A stretch of DNA of 64,000 nt, taken from positions 1-64,000 of the forward strand of contig NZ_AMRG01000011.1 in assembly GCF_000299895.1 (NCBI RefSeq), written 5' to 3'. The notes under the pieces were generated by a model, which was not told the origin of the DNA, did not search any database, and saw only the letters and a list, made by a program, of their open reading frames with translations. Shown piece by piece: positions 16,862 to 27,540 of the stretch. The position numbers and the translations under genes were made by a program. How positions within the stretch are numbered: position 1 is the stretch's first letter; the number at the start of each line of letters is the position of its first letter. This stretch comes from Idiomarina xiamenensis 10-D-4 (lineage in GTDB: Bacteria; Pseudomonadota; Gammaproteobacteria; Enterobacterales; Alteromonadaceae).

Positions 16862-17524
16862 ATGACGAAAAGCGTTGTCGTTATTTATTCTGGCGGTATG
16901 GATTCGTTTACCGTGTTACACCGTGCCATCGCCGACGGCTTTGACGTTTATGCACTTTCTTTTGACTATGGACAGCGCCATAAAAAAGAACTCGATGTTG
17001 CGGCTAAAGTTTGCAAAAGTAATGGAATTTCGCATAAAATCGTCGATATTACAGCCATAAACAGTTTGGTCGGCGGTAGCGCCCTAACCGACGATATTGA
17101 TGTCCCTGAAGGTCATTACCAAGAGCAATCGATGAAATCGACTGTGGTCCCCAACCGCAACATGATCTTGCTTTCGCTGGCTATCGGTTATGCCGTATCG
17201 GTCGGCGCCGAAGCGGTTTACTACGGCGCCCATTCTGGTGACCATGCCATTTATCCGGACTGCCGCCCCGAATTTGTCGAAAAAATGAACGACGTTAGTC
17301 TAATCGCTAACTACGAAGCCATCCGCGTACACTCGCCTTATTTATATCAAGACAAAAGCGACATCCTCGCCGATGGCTTGGCGATGGGCTTAGACTATGC
17401 CAATACCTGGACTTGTTATAACGGCCGTGAACAGGCTTGCGGCCGCTGTGGCGCCTGCGTCGAACGGCTCGAAGCGTTCGCCGCGCAAGGTGTTAGCGAC
17501 CCGCTCAGCTACGCAGCGACCTGA
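16862..17524 (+). CDS. queC: 7-cyano-7-deazaguanine synthase QueC
   Basis: ATP-dependent enzyme converting 7-carboxy-7-deazaguanine to preQ0. The PP-loop SGGMDS is at residues 10-15 ([15 protein letters not shown]). [13 protein letters not shown] and the C-terminal zinc site [20 protein letters not shown] are typical. At 220 residues it is of normal length. GAGG precedes the ATG at close spacing. Faces queE across a short divergent region, grouping the pathway. Confidence 0.96.
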   Translation: MTKSVVVIYSGGMDSFTVLHRAIADGFDVYALSFDYGQRHKKELDVAAKVCKSNGISHKIVDITAINSLVGGSALTDDIDVPEGHYQEQSMKSTVVPNRNMILLSLAIGYAVSVGAEAVYYGAHSGDHAIYPDCRPEFVEKMNDVSLIANYEAIRVHSPYLYQDKSDILADGLAMGLDYANTWTCYNGREQACGRCGACVERLEAFAAQGVSDPLSYAAT

Positions 17525-17634
17525 CCTCCTTGCACAGAATCGTTTAATAACCATGGCGCTGTCCGAAGAGCAGCGCCCATGTGCTGCTAGCGCCTTCTCG
17601 CCAGTAACTGAGCTTTAAATAACTGATACCGCGG

Positions 17635-18639
17635 TTATATTTTCCAATGCGCCAATATCTCTTGCGCCTTAAGCCAACGCGGGTGGTTACGCAAGGTATC
17701 AATGGCTAATCCCGCTTGCCGCGCTAACCGCTGATACACCTTATCGTTGCCATCATGGCTACTGCCAATACTGTCTAGCACTTGCTCAGCACCAACACGG
17801 TCGTTACAGGCCAACACCATGTCGCAACCAGCGCTTAACGCCGCCGCCGCGCGCTCGGCCATGTTACCGGCAACAGTGGCGCCCTGCATGGCTAAATCAT
17901 CGCTAAAAATCACGCCTTGAAAACCGAGCTGTTGACGTAGCACTTGTTGCAACCACAACGAGGAAAAACCGGCCGGTTTATCACAGACTTGTGGATAAAT
18001 GACATGTGCTGGCATGATTGCATCGAGCTGCTTAGCGAGCGCTTTAAAAGGCACTAAGTCAACCTGCTCAATGGTATCCCAGTCGCGCTCATCATAGGGA
18101 ATATCGATGTGTGAGTCGGCAACCACCGAGCCGTGTCCCGGAAAATGTTTACCGGTGCTTTTCATGCCTGCTTGATGCATACCGCGAATAAAGGCGCGAG
18201 CCAACGGAATAACCGCCTCAGCATTATGCGCGAAGGCGCGATTGCCAATCACATTGCTGCAGGCATTGATATCTAACACCGGCGCAAAGCTGATATCGAT
18301 ATCCAACGCTTGCACTTCGGTGGCCATTAGCCATGCTAATTCTTGCGCCCAGTATTGTGCTTGTTCAGCATCAGCAGCACGCTCGGCAATTTCGCCCATG
18401 GCTGGGATTTCGCTGAAACCTTGACGAAAACGCTGCACTCGCCCACCTTCATGATCGACAGCTAAAATTAGCGGCTGACGCGCCGCCGCTCGAACCTGTC
18501 GCACCAACTCAGCCATTTGTTCACGGTCATGATAGTTACGGGTAAAGAAGATCACCCCACCCACAGCCGGATGGGCAAGCAACTCACGTTCTTCGGCTTG
18601 CAATTCTGTATTTTCTAAATCGACCATTACCGCGCTCAT
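17635..18639 (-). CDS. nagZ: Beta-N-acetylhexosaminidase NagZ
   Basis: Family 3 glycoside hydrolase in the cytoplasm that removes N-acetylglucosamine from anhydro-muropeptides during cell-wall recycling. It shows GGVIFFTRNYHD, VDHEGGRVQRFR, the KHFPGHGSVVADSHID loop with the catalytic His, and the nucleophile Asp in VIFSDDLAMQGA. The start is the ATG at 18639, with AGAGGAG five bases upstream; an earlier ATG at 18696 adds 19 residues not seen in the family. About 334 residues, normal for NagZ. Confidence 0.95.
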   Translation of the reverse strand: MSAVMVDLENTELQAEERELLAHPAVGGVIFFTRNYHDREQMAELVRQVRAAARQPLILAVDHEGGRVQRFRQGFSEIPAMGEIAERAADAEQAQYWAQELAWLMATEVQALDIDISFAPVLDINACSNVIGNRAFAHNAEAVIPLARAFIRGMHQAGMKSTGKHFPGHGSVVADSHIDIPYDERDWDTIEQVDLVPFKALAKQLDAIMPAHVIYPQVCDKPAGFSSLWLQQVLRQQLGFQGVIFSDDLAMQGATVAGNMAERAAAALSAGCDMVLACNDRVGAEQVLDSIGSSHDGNDKVYQRLARQAGLAIDTLRNHPRWLKAQEILAHWKI

Positions 18640-18748
18640 AACCACTCCTCTAATTGGCGATGCTGGCAGTGTGCCAAAAGCCACGGCAATCGTCATCTAT
18701 GCCGACAAAATTCTCGACGAATAACTCAATATAACGGTCTATACCCAG

Positions 18749-19669
18749 CTACGATGGCACATCAGCGGCTAAAAAACGCGCGATATGACGGTCAGCATCG
18801 GTCGCTGCGTCGGCGTTACTTTGCTCGGTGCCACCTAATGGATAAGCCGGATCTAAAATATGGCCGGCATTGGGATAATGTTGTTGCAAACAATCATCGC
18901 CACGTTGATGCTGCTGCATACGTTGACAAATCATGTCAGCCATACGCTTTGCTGGCCATACTTCATCTTCGCCGCCGGTGATCAAAAGCAGCGCCCCAGC
19001 GCTTTGTTCAACGTTAATTCGTGCCTCAGCAACCGCCTCTTGTTGCGCCAGCGACTGCTCATATAAATCACGCAAACCGGCTACCTGGCCAGTTGGTTTA
19101 AAAGGTACGAAAGCCAATACTTCACCATCGTCCTGCCAGCTAGAGGATGGCGTTTGGGTCCAGTCTTTCAATATACCAGCCCATACCACGGCACTTGGCG
19201 ATATAGCGACCACACGCTGATAAGCATCATCGCGGGAGGCGAGCAACAGTGCTAACTCGGCACCCTTCGACCAACCGACAACATTAATTCCCTCGGCATT
19301 GGCAGGGTGTTGCTGTTGTAACCAACTTTTCACCGCATCGAAATAGTCCAATGGCACTTTTTCGAGTTCGGCTGGCAAACCGTCGGCTTTAAAATAAGCG
19401 ACCGCTAATACCGGATAGCCAAGCGCAGCAATGCGCTTAGCTAAACGGGTAGGTTTACCGCCCTCGGAGCCTCCCAGCACTAATACCGCCGGTTGCTGTT
19501 CGCTACCTTGAGGCTGATAAAAATCGGCGACAAAATCGACCCCGGTCAAGGCTTTCTGCGAGACCTCAACGGCGTTAGTCGAGGTATCACTGCGCTCAGC
19601 CGCAGCCGCAGTGTTAACGAAAAATGTCATCATACTCATGGCGGTCAACATCAGCACTTTTCTCATCAT
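18749..19669 (-). CDS. Exported alpha/beta hydrolase, BAAT/acyl-CoA thioester hydrolase C-terminal type
   Basis: 306 residues with a clear signal peptide (LTAMSMMTFFVNTAAAAE). LVLGGSEGGKPTRLAKRIAA followed by the nucleophile elbow GWSKG with Ser134, then TGGEDEVWPAKRMADMI and NAGHIL supply a Ser-Asp-His triad in the order found in BAAT-type thioester hydrolases. The GGSEGG motif is typical of that group. Substrate is unknown; periplasmic location argues against intracellular acyl-CoA. It lies downstream of the fadE terminator as its own unit. Confidence 0.75.
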   Translation of the reverse strand: MMRKVLMLTAMSMMTFFVNTAAAAERSDTSTNAVEVSQKALTGVDFVADFYQPQGSEQQPAVLVLGGSEGGKPTRLAKRIAALGYPVLAVAYFKADGLPAELEKVPLDYFDAVKSWLQQQHPANAEGINVVGWSKGAELALLLASRDDAYQRVVAISPSAVVWAGILKDWTQTPSSSWQDDGEVLAFVPFKPTGQVAGLRDLYEQSLAQQEAVAEARINVEQSAGALLLITGGEDEVWPAKRMADMICQRMQQHQRGDDCLQQHYPNAGHILDPAYPLGGTEQSNADAATDADRHIARFLAADVPS

Positions 19670-19752
19670 CTGGCTCTTCTTGTTATTGATTTAACACCCA
19701 GTTAACAAGGTTGAGGCGATAGATACAAGTGACAATACTCACTTTTTGCCAT

Positions 19753-19782
19753 AAAAAAACGCCAGTGACTAAGCACTGGCGT
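19753..19782 (-). terminator. Intrinsic terminator of fadE
   Basis: The stem ACGCCAGTG / CACTGGCGT with a 6-base loop is flanked on the low-coordinate side by a run of seven A, which reads as a U-tract for minus-strand transcripts leaving fadE. Confidence 0.8.
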
Positions 19783-19814
19783 TGGTTCTTTAAGCAAACG
19801 CACAAAAAGCAATC

Positions 19815-22163
19815 TTACGCTTCTTCTGCAGTACTCGATTTACGACTGCGTTTAGTCGGCTTTTTATAAAAGCTAACATTTTCAATCGTACCCGGTTTAA
19901 AGCTATCAACCGCTATGGCGCCTTTACGTAAGCGCTCTGTCTCACGTAATTTATCGGCCTCTGTGGCGTCAATCAACTCCGCCGCGATGGCCGCGTCTAC
20001 CAACGCATCACCGTGTAAGTCGGCGCCTATATCACCACGCTTTTCGGCTTTGCGCAGTGTTTTATAGACCTCTTTCATCGCCAACATGCTGATGAATGCT
20101 TTTTCCATATGCCCGGTCATGTCCTCGGCGTCATCTTTCCAGTAGCAGAGGAAAGTATGGCGGTCACGGGTTGCCCCTGGTTCCATCATACTCTCACTGA
20201 TCTGCTGTAACACCTCGTCACGGGGCTCACGAAAGCGAATACCAAATGGAAAAGCGATGAACTTCAAGGTATAAGCAACGACTCGATTCGGGAAGTTATC
20301 GAAGAAACCTTCGAAGGCTTTACCGATCGCCGCTAAATGATGCTGCAAGGCATAATGAACAAAGGCTAAATCGCCCTGCTGACGACCATCGTCTTCGTAA
20401 CGTTTGAGCACCGCTGACGCCATATATAAATGACTTAAGACATCGCCTAACCGCGCTGAAATCATCTCTTTGCGTTTTAAGTCCCCCCCCATGATCAACA
20501 TAGACACATCCGCCGCCATTGCTAAGACTCGGCTCATACGCGTTAAATGTTGATAATAACGGCCGGTTTCGCCGCTAACTGGCGCTTGATTAAAGCGCGA
20601 ACCGGTTAATCCCATAAACAAGCTACTAAAGACATTGCTTACCGCAAAGCCGATATGCTTCATCAGCAACTTATCGAATTCGCGTAATCCCGCTTCTTCG
20701 TCAGGGTTAGCTGCCGCATCCATTTCCTGCAACACGTACGGGTGGCAACGAGTCGCGCCCTGCCCAAAAATCATCAGGTTACGGGTTAGAATGTTGGCCC
20801 CCTCAACGGTAATCGATACCGGTGTCGCCATGTAGCCTTGGCCTAAGTAGTTCTTCGGCCCCAACTGAATGCCCTTACCGGCATGAATATCCATCGCCGC
20901 ATCCATCACTTCACGGCCCATTTCGGTCATGTGATACTTGGTCATGGCGGTGACCACTGACGGACTCTTACCTTGGCATAAAGCATTAACCGTCAACCGA
21001 CGCATCGATTCAAGGCTATAGTTGGTGCCGCCGATTTTACCCATCGCCGCTTGCACCCCTTCAAATTTACCAATCGGTAAACCGAACTGTTGCCGCACGT
21101 AGGCATAGGCACCGGTCATACGCTCTGCGGTGTGGCCGGTTGCGGTAGCCAACGCCGGTAATGAAATACCGCGTCCGGCTGACAAACACTCGACCAGCAT
21201 ACGCCAGCCTTTACCCGCGTATTCGACCCCACCGATGATCCAGTCAAGCGGAATGAAAACGTCTTTGCCCGACGTGGTACCATTCATAAATGCTTGATTT
21301 AATGGGTAATGGCGGTCACCTGTAACCACACCCGGGTGATCTGTCGGGATCAAGGCACAGGTGATACCAATGGCCTTTTTCTCGCCCAACAAACCATCTG
21401 GATCGTACAACTTAAACGCTAAACCCAGTACCGTAGCGACTGGCGCTAAAGTGATATAGCGCTTATCCCAATTTAAACGAATACCGAGCACTTTCTCACC
21501 ATCATGCTCGCCTTCACAAATCACACCGGTATCAGGAATAGCACCTGCATCCGAACCTGCCTCAGGGCCGGTCAGTGCAAAACAGGGGATCTCGTCGCCC
21601 TGCGCTAACGCCGGTAACCAACGTTGTTTTTGTTCATCGGTGCCGTAATGGCTTAAAAGCTCACCCGGGCCTAGCGAGTTGGGTACCATCACCGATACCG
21701 CGGCACTCAGCGAGCGCGTAGCAATACGCGCCACAATGTGCGAGTTAGCCGCTGGCGAAAAATCCAAACCGCCAAACTCTTTGCCGATGATCATGGCAAA
21801 AAAGCGCTCTTTACGCAGGTATTGCCACACCTCTTCGGGTAAATCGCGATCTTGTTGAACGATGCGAAAATCGTCCAACATGGCCAATAGCGTTTCTAAT
21901 TGATTGTCGATAAAAGCTTGTTCGTCATCGCTAAAGGTCGGTGGCGTCATTGCGTGCAACTGGTGCCAGTCGGGGCGACCGCTAAATAGCTGGCCATCCC
22001 ACCAAACATCACCGGCTTGCATAGCTTCGCGCTCGGTATCTGACAACGGCGGTAAAATCTTTTTAAAGATTCTAAACACCGGTCGCGTGATCAGGCTGCG
22101 GCGCACATCGGTCACAGCAAACACGACAATCACCAACACCAGCAGTAAAATCAGAATTTCCAT
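19815..22163 (-). CDS. fadE: Acyl-CoA dehydrogenase FadE
   Basis: 782-residue acyl-CoA dehydrogenase carrying out the first oxidation of fatty-acid beta-oxidation. A hydrophobic N-terminal anchor (ILILLLVLVIVVFAVTDVRR) is followed by the dehydrogenase domain with FALTGPEAGSDAGAIPDTG, KRYITLAPVATVLGLA and FGLPIGKFEGVQAAMGKIGG, then the long DUF1974 C-terminal extension typical of the FadE type. It ends in KPTKRSRKSSTAEEA. AGGAAG lies upstream of the ATG. It sits 61 bases downstream of the PsrA-like regulator gene on the same strand, a pairing that fits fatty-acid responsive control. Confidence 0.95.
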   Translation of the reverse strand: MEILILLLVLVIVVFAVTDVRRSLITRPVFRIFKKILPPLSDTEREAMQAGDVWWDGQLFSGRPDWHQLHAMTPPTFSDDEQAFIDNQLETLLAMLDDFRIVQQDRDLPEEVWQYLRKERFFAMIIGKEFGGLDFSPAANSHIVARIATRSLSAAVSVMVPNSLGPGELLSHYGTDEQKQRWLPALAQGDEIPCFALTGPEAGSDAGAIPDTGVICEGEHDGEKVLGIRLNWDKRYITLAPVATVLGLAFKLYDPDGLLGEKKAIGITCALIPTDHPGVVTGDRHYPLNQAFMNGTTSGKDVFIPLDWIIGGVEYAGKGWRMLVECLSAGRGISLPALATATGHTAERMTGAYAYVRQQFGLPIGKFEGVQAAMGKIGGTNYSLESMRRLTVNALCQGKSPSVVTAMTKYHMTEMGREVMDAAMDIHAGKGIQLGPKNYLGQGYMATPVSITVEGANILTRNLMIFGQGATRCHPYVLQEMDAAANPDEEAGLREFDKLLMKHIGFAVSNVFSSLFMGLTGSRFNQAPVSGETGRYYQHLTRMSRVLAMAADVSMLIMGGDLKRKEMISARLGDVLSHLYMASAVLKRYEDDGRQQGDLAFVHYALQHHLAAIGKAFEGFFDNFPNRVVAYTLKFIAFPFGIRFREPRDEVLQQISESMMEPGATRDRHTFLCYWKDDAEDMTGHMEKAFISMLAMKEVYKTLRKAEKRGDIGADLHGDALVDAAIAAELIDATEADKLRETERLRKGAIAVDSFKPGTIENVSFYKKPTKRSRKSSTAEEA

Positions 22164-22224
22164 CTTCTTCCTCCGAAGAAAAACAACGTGTCATTAACTG
22201 TAGTTCATCATTGCGTAAACAGCA

Positions 22225-22848
22225 TTAGCCTGCTGCGGAACTATCTAACCCGCCCGCAATAAACGGAATTAATTTGTCGATAATATGTTCGGGATCAACC
22301 TGTTCATCGAAATCAGCGGCGGCAATTTCAATCAACGCCTGACTGGATACTTGTGCAAATACGGTTGCACCTAAAATAAAGTGTAAGCGCCAGAACAACT
22401 CGGCATCGCTTAATTGCGGATTAGCACGATGTAGCCACTGCAGCAGCTGCTCGATAACCGTACCAAATTCGGTCATGGTGTACTTACGCAAGTGGCCCTG
22501 AATTTCGGAATAAGCAAAACCCAGCAAACGTAAAAAATTAGCCGGCCCCTGACGACTAACGTCGGTCAGCGCCATCAGTGGTTGTCGAAAACAATCAAAC
22601 ACTGCCCGGCTGGTCACTTGTTGGTAATTTTCAAGCGACTGTAACTGGCGCGCTAAAGCGGGCATAAAGCGACTTAAATAGCGTGCCATCACCGCTTGAA
22701 TCAGCGCTTTTTTTGAACCGAAGTGATAATTAACCGAAGCTAAGTTAACACCGGCTTCACTGGTGATTTGACGTAATGATGTTTGTTCAAAGCCATGCTC
22801 TGCAAATAAGGCTTCGGCAGCGTTAACAATTTTATCTTTGGTCGTCAT
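22225..22848 (-). CDS. psrA: TetR family transcriptional regulator, PsrA-like
   Basis: 207 residues. The N-terminal HTH reads AAEALFAEHGFEQTSLRQIT, then SEAGVNLASVNYHFGSKKAL followed by IQAVMARYLSRF, which closely follows PsrA, a long-chain-fatty-acid-sensing repressor of beta-oxidation genes in Pseudomonas and relatives. The C-terminal ligand domain is of the same type. It is immediately upstream of fadE, a classical target. A palindromic AAAC-N4-GTTT site lies 28 bases upstream of its start, suggesting autoregulation. The symbol rests on similarity and context, not on an alignment. Confidence 0.8.
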   Translation of the reverse strand: MTTKDKIVNAAEALFAEHGFEQTSLRQITSEAGVNLASVNYHFGSKKALIQAVMARYLSRFMPALARQLQSLENYQQVTSRAVFDCFRQPLMALTDVSRQGPANFLRLLGFAYSEIQGHLRKYTMTEFGTVIEQLLQWLHRANPQLSDAELFWRLHFILGATVFAQVSSQALIEIAAADFDEQVDPEHIIDKLIPFIAGGLDSSAAG

Positions 22849-22874
22849 CGACGGTTAAACCCGAACACATATTT

Positions 22875-22888
22875 AAAACATGCGTTTA
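22875..22888. promoter_or_regulatory. Candidate PsrA operator
   Basis: AAAAC ATGC GTTTA has inverted AAAC and GTTT half-sites separated by four bases, like the published PsrA consensus G/CAAAC-N2-4-GTTTG/C. It lies just upstream of the psrA-like gene. No comparable site was found in the 61 bases between psrA and fadE. Confidence 0.45.
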
Positions 22889-22950
22889 ATTTAAACCAGC
22901 AGACGTTTGAACTCAAGAAAAGAAAACAGCTGTTCGCTGAAAGTTTCGGC

Positions 22951-24438
22951 CTAATATTGCCAATAACGCTTATGCAATAAAATCAGCACCGTAATGATTT
23001 CTAGACGGCCGCAAAGCATGGCAAAAATCAGCGTGATTTTAGCACCATCCGGTAGACTCAAGAAATTGCCCGCCGGTCCGATGATTTCACCTAACCCGGG
23101 TCCTACGTTACTGACCGCCGTCGCCGAGCCAGAAATTGCCGTCATAAAATCCAAGCCAAATAGCGTTAACACAAAAGCCACCGCCGCGACCAAAATAAAA
23201 TACATGAAGCAAAAGGCGACAATACTACCCAGCAGACTGTCGTCGACTTGTCTATCCTGATAACGCTGTGCGCTGATCAAGCTAGGATGAATCAACTTCA
23301 AAAACTGTTTGCGAAGTAGTAACTGCGATAATTGAAAGCGGAAAATCTTCATGCCGCCGGCGGTTGAGCCGGTACAGCCACCGACAAAGGTCAAATAAAA
23401 GAAAGCCATCATCGCCCAGCTACCCCAACGTGTATAATCCTCGCTGGCATAGCCGGTGGTGGTAACCACCGAAACCACGTTAAAGGCGGTATGAGTCACC
23501 GCGTCAAAACCGCTCCGGCCATCTTCCTCGAAATAGTCGATAAGACTTAATGCGGCAATCACTACCAACAAAAACAGCAAGAACGCGCGAACCTGAGGAT
23601 CTTCTCTTAACGGCCGCGTTTCGCCTTTTAGCAAACGGATATATAAAACGAAGGGTAAGGCGCTGGCCGCCATAAAAAGCGTGCCCAACCAGACTAACGC
23701 CGGTGTATCGTTAAACGCGCCAAAAGAGGCATCATAATTAGAAAAACCACCGGTCGCGACGGTGGTCATCGCGTGCACAAACGCATCAAAGCCGGACATG
23801 CCAAACACATAATAACAGAGCACGATAAGCGCCGATAATAACAGGTAGATGCGTGCAATGGCCCATACCATATGGCTTGAGCGCGGCATAAACTTACCCG
23901 AAATATCCGAAGACTCGGCTTGAAACAGACGCATGCCGCCTACTTGTAAGAACGGTAGAATCGCCATTGCCATAACGATGATACCGACCCCACCTAGCCA
24001 CTGCAAAATGCCCCGCCACAGGAGGTAGCTTTGCGGTAACTGGTCGAGACCGCTAACCACCGTCGAGCCGGTCGTGGTGATCGCTGACATGGCTTCGAAC
24101 CAAGCATCGGTCCAAGACAGCTTAGCGCCCGCTAACATCAACGGTAGCGCGGCAAAAAGACTGGCGTACAACCAGCATAAGGTGGTTAACATAAACACTT
24201 GGCGAGCGCGCAACTTAGCGTCGCCAATGTCACGTATAAACAGCAAACCACCAACAATTAGACCAATGCCAGCAATGCTCAGGTAGGTCCATTGGTCACG
24301 CTCGTTGTTGAGCACCGCAAAAGCGTAAGGCGCTAATAAACTGAGCGACATAATGGCAGTCAAGCCACCAAACGTCTTGCTGAGCACATTGAGGGTGTTA
24401 GCCCGCAATGTTGCTTGCTCCACGCGACTGAACGCCAT
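22951..24438 (-). CDS. trkH: TrkH family potassium uptake protein
   Basis: 495-residue integral membrane subunit of the Trk potassium transporter. Four pore loops with selectivity-filter glycines are visible: ITTTGSTVVS, TVATGGFSNYD, VTTTGYASED and AVSNVGPGLG, together with about ten hydrophobic segments and the conserved GGCTGSTAGGMK. GGAGG precedes the ATG. Cytoplasmic TrkA, needed for activity, is not in this window. It is downstream of kdsA (41-base gap) at the end of the hemA-side minus-strand run. Confidence 0.95.
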   Translation of the reverse strand: MAFSRVEQATLRANTLNVLSKTFGGLTAIMSLSLLAPYAFAVLNNERDQWTYLSIAGIGLIVGGLLFIRDIGDAKLRARQVFMLTTLCWLYASLFAALPLMLAGAKLSWTDAWFEAMSAITTTGSTVVSGLDQLPQSYLLWRGILQWLGGVGIIVMAMAILPFLQVGGMRLFQAESSDISGKFMPRSSHMVWAIARIYLLLSALIVLCYYVFGMSGFDAFVHAMTTVATGGFSNYDASFGAFNDTPALVWLGTLFMAASALPFVLYIRLLKGETRPLREDPQVRAFLLFLLVVIAALSLIDYFEEDGRSGFDAVTHTAFNVVSVVTTTGYASEDYTRWGSWAMMAFFYLTFVGGCTGSTAGGMKIFRFQLSQLLLRKQFLKLIHPSLISAQRYQDRQVDDSLLGSIVAFCFMYFILVAAVAFVLTLFGLDFMTAISGSATAVSNVGPGLGEIIGPAGNFLSLPDGAKITLIFAMLCGRLEIITVLILLHKRYWQY

Positions 24439-24479
24439 CTTGCTGCCTCCGCTATCGCTAACCTTGGTTGGTTAACGGC

Positions 24480-25340
<861 letters not shown>

Positions 25341-25366
25341 TTAAGGGTCGTTTTACCGTGCCAGTG

Positions 25367-26617
25367 TTAGCTACCGATGACGCGCAACACCTGACCACAA
25401 ATATAAGCCGCATAAGTGCCGACAGCATAGCCAAGCACCGCTAATAACACGCCCACTGGCGCTAACGACGGATGAAAAGCCGATGCCACCACCGGTGCCG
25501 ATGCGGCACCACCGACATTGGCCTGACTGCCTACCGCCATATAGAAGACCGGTGCTCGCAATAACTTAGCCACCAGCAAAATAAGGCTGGCATGAATGAC
25601 CATCCAAATCACACCGATCAAAAAGAACTTAGGCGCTTCGGCAATTTTCGTAATATCCATGTGTAAGCCAATACTGGCAACCAGAATATAAACAAACACC
25701 GAGCCAAATTTCGATGCACCCGCCGCCTCATAGTTACGCGCGCGGGTACAAGATAGAATAATACCGCCAGTCGTGGCTAACACGATGAGCCAGAAGAACT
25801 GGCTATCCAAACTAAACTTACGTAGTTCGGGATAGTTTTGACCAATAAAGGGCGCAATGATGTCGGCGGCAAAATGGGCTAGGCCAGCGATACCGAAGCC
25901 AATAGCCATGATGATCATAATATCGGCCAGTGATGGATTGCGTACGTGTTGTTGCTGATAGGTTTCCATGCGCTGCTTGATATCGTCGATAGCACTGGTA
26001 TCGGCTCCTGTGCGCGTATCGATTTGGCGACTGTTAGCCGCCATATAAAGCAACACCGCCATCCACAAATTAGCGACAATGATATCTACCGTCACCATGG
26101 CGGAAAAAATATCGCCACCGACTTCAAACACTTCTTTCATCGCCGCTTGGTTAGCACCACCACCAATCCAGCTACCGGCGATAGTGGTCATGCCCCGCCA
26201 TACCGCATCCGGACCATCAACGCCCAGCATTTCAGGGAAAATGGCTGAAACAATCAATAATGCGATGGGTCCACCGATAACAATACCCAGCGTACCGGTT
26301 AAAAATAAAATCGGCGCTTTGATGCCCAAACTAGCAATAGCTTTTAAATCTAAGCTCAGCGTTAACAGCACCATACAGGCAGGCAAAAGGTAATCCATGG
26401 CAATATCGGTAACCGCTGTGCTGTTGCCATCGACGATACCAAAAGTGTTCAGTAATGACGGCAAAAAATAACACAGCAGTAACGCCGGTACGTATTTATA
26501 AAAGCTTTGGAAAAATCGGTTTTGGCTCGATGAGGTATAAAACACCGCACCCAGAATCACCATAAGCAAACCGAATACGACACCGTCGTTCTGTATTAAA
26601 GCTGTGCTGGCCTCCAT
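25367..26617 (-). CDS. DUF819 family membrane protein
   Basis: 416 residues with about ten to eleven hydrophobic segments, among them VVFGLLMVILGAVFYTSSSQ, PALLLCYFLPSLLNTFGI and ILFLTGTLGIVIGGPIALLI. The conserved AGSWIGGGANQAAMKEVF and GSQANVGGAASAPVVASAF identify DUF819, a family of predicted transporters without a firm substrate. It is inserted between sirB1 (94 bases) and kdsA (41 bases), a place where most gammaproteobacteria have no gene. Confidence 0.88.
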   Translation of the reverse strand: MEASTALIQNDGVVFGLLMVILGAVFYTSSSQNRFFQSFYKYVPALLLCYFLPSLLNTFGIVDGNSTAVTDIAMDYLLPACMVLLTLSLDLKAIASLGIKAPILFLTGTLGIVIGGPIALLIVSAIFPEMLGVDGPDAVWRGMTTIAGSWIGGGANQAAMKEVFEVGGDIFSAMVTVDIIVANLWMAVLLYMAANSRQIDTRTGADTSAIDDIKQRMETYQQQHVRNPSLADIMIIMAIGFGIAGLAHFAADIIAPFIGQNYPELRKFSLDSQFFWLIVLATTGGIILSCTRARNYEAAGASKFGSVFVYILVASIGLHMDITKIAEAPKFFLIGVIWMVIHASLILLVAKLLRAPVFYMAVGSQANVGGAASAPVVASAFHPSLAPVGVLLAVLGYAVGTYAAYICGQVLRVIGS

Positions 26618-26711
26618 GAACTCTCCTTATCTAGCTTGGGGCACTTATTATTATGTTGTCTAGCTATAACGACCTGCGCAGAGGTCACTAAGCAGTAATG
26701 ATTAATGCTGG

Positions 26712-27527
26712 TTAGTGCAATATCTGCGCAGGGGTTGACCAACTATCGATTTGCAAGCGCAACAACTGTGCGCTGGGGTCATCAGGACATTGCTTTAAAA
26801 AATACTCATAATCATCAACCGCGACATGCTGACAATCCAGTTCTTCATACACATAACCGCGATCTCGAATCTCGTATGGGTCGTCAGGCAATAAGGTTAA
26901 CAACATATCAATGGCGATCAGCGCTTGTTCAAAAGCACGCTCGTAAATCAGGCTATGTTTCAGCTCACCCAAATAGCGCACCAACATATCCTGCTGGTTA
27001 GCGGCATCTAGCGCTTGCCAACTAAACTCGCCGTCGGCTAAATCATCGCTGTCATCAAGCTCAGAGAAACGTTGCTGTAATTGTTCGGTGGTCATCAGCT
27101 CACCGCTTAACGGATCGATGAAATGACAACGATCACCCTGCTCTAAGCGCAAAATCGGATAACCGGGAGCATCAACCAATGCCAACGTTAACCCCGCGTA
27201 GGTTGCCGCCTCTTGCAATAAAAAGGCTAAGCTAACCGGCAAGCCGGTGCGCATTGCAATGACCCGATCGATCAAAATACGTTGGCTGGTGACGACCGCT
27301 TCCGGCGCATCACTGTATGCTTGCTTGATGTAAAAAAAGTCGCAAAGCGCAACCACTCGTTGTAACAAATCGGGTTCATCACGCAGCGCCTCTAACTCCG
27401 CCACAGAGCGATAAAAATCCGCAATAAAGTGGTCTGCATCACGATGAAATGCACGACTAATTTCCCAAACAATATCTATCGTAGGCAGCAGCTCGCGTTG
27501 ACACTGCTGTAAATAGGAGAACGCCAT
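26712..27527 (-). CDS. sirB1: SirB1 family protein (transglutaminase-like with TPR)
   Basis: 271 residues. The core IDRVIAMRTGLPVSLAFLLQ, then EAATYAGLTLALVDAPGYPI and HFIDPLSGELM match SirB1/YchA proteins, a transglutaminase-like domain fused to a TPR-like tail (LLTLLPDDPYEIRDRGYVYE, then ELDCQHVAVDDYEYFLKQCP). The molecular role is not known. It directly follows sirB2 (13 bases) in the conserved hemA-prfA-prmC-sirB2-sirB1-kdsA block. Confidence 0.92.
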   Translation of the reverse strand: MAFSYLQQCQRELLPTIDIVWEISRAFHRDADHFIADFYRSVAELEALRDEPDLLQRVVALCDFFYIKQAYSDAPEAVVTSQRILIDRVIAMRTGLPVSLAFLLQEAATYAGLTLALVDAPGYPILRLEQGDRCHFIDPLSGELMTTEQLQQRFSELDDSDDLADGEFSWQALDAANQQDMLVRYLGELKHSLIYERAFEQALIAIDMLLTLLPDDPYEIRDRGYVYEELDCQHVAVDDYEYFLKQCPDDPSAQLLRLQIDSWSTPAQILH

Positions 27528-27540
27528 ATAACCTCAGCAA

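Noticed and set aside
20483-20490. Run of eight C in fadE as a slippage site or frameshift
   Set aside because: The reading frame continues correctly through it (Met-Gly-Gly-Asp) into conserved sequence.
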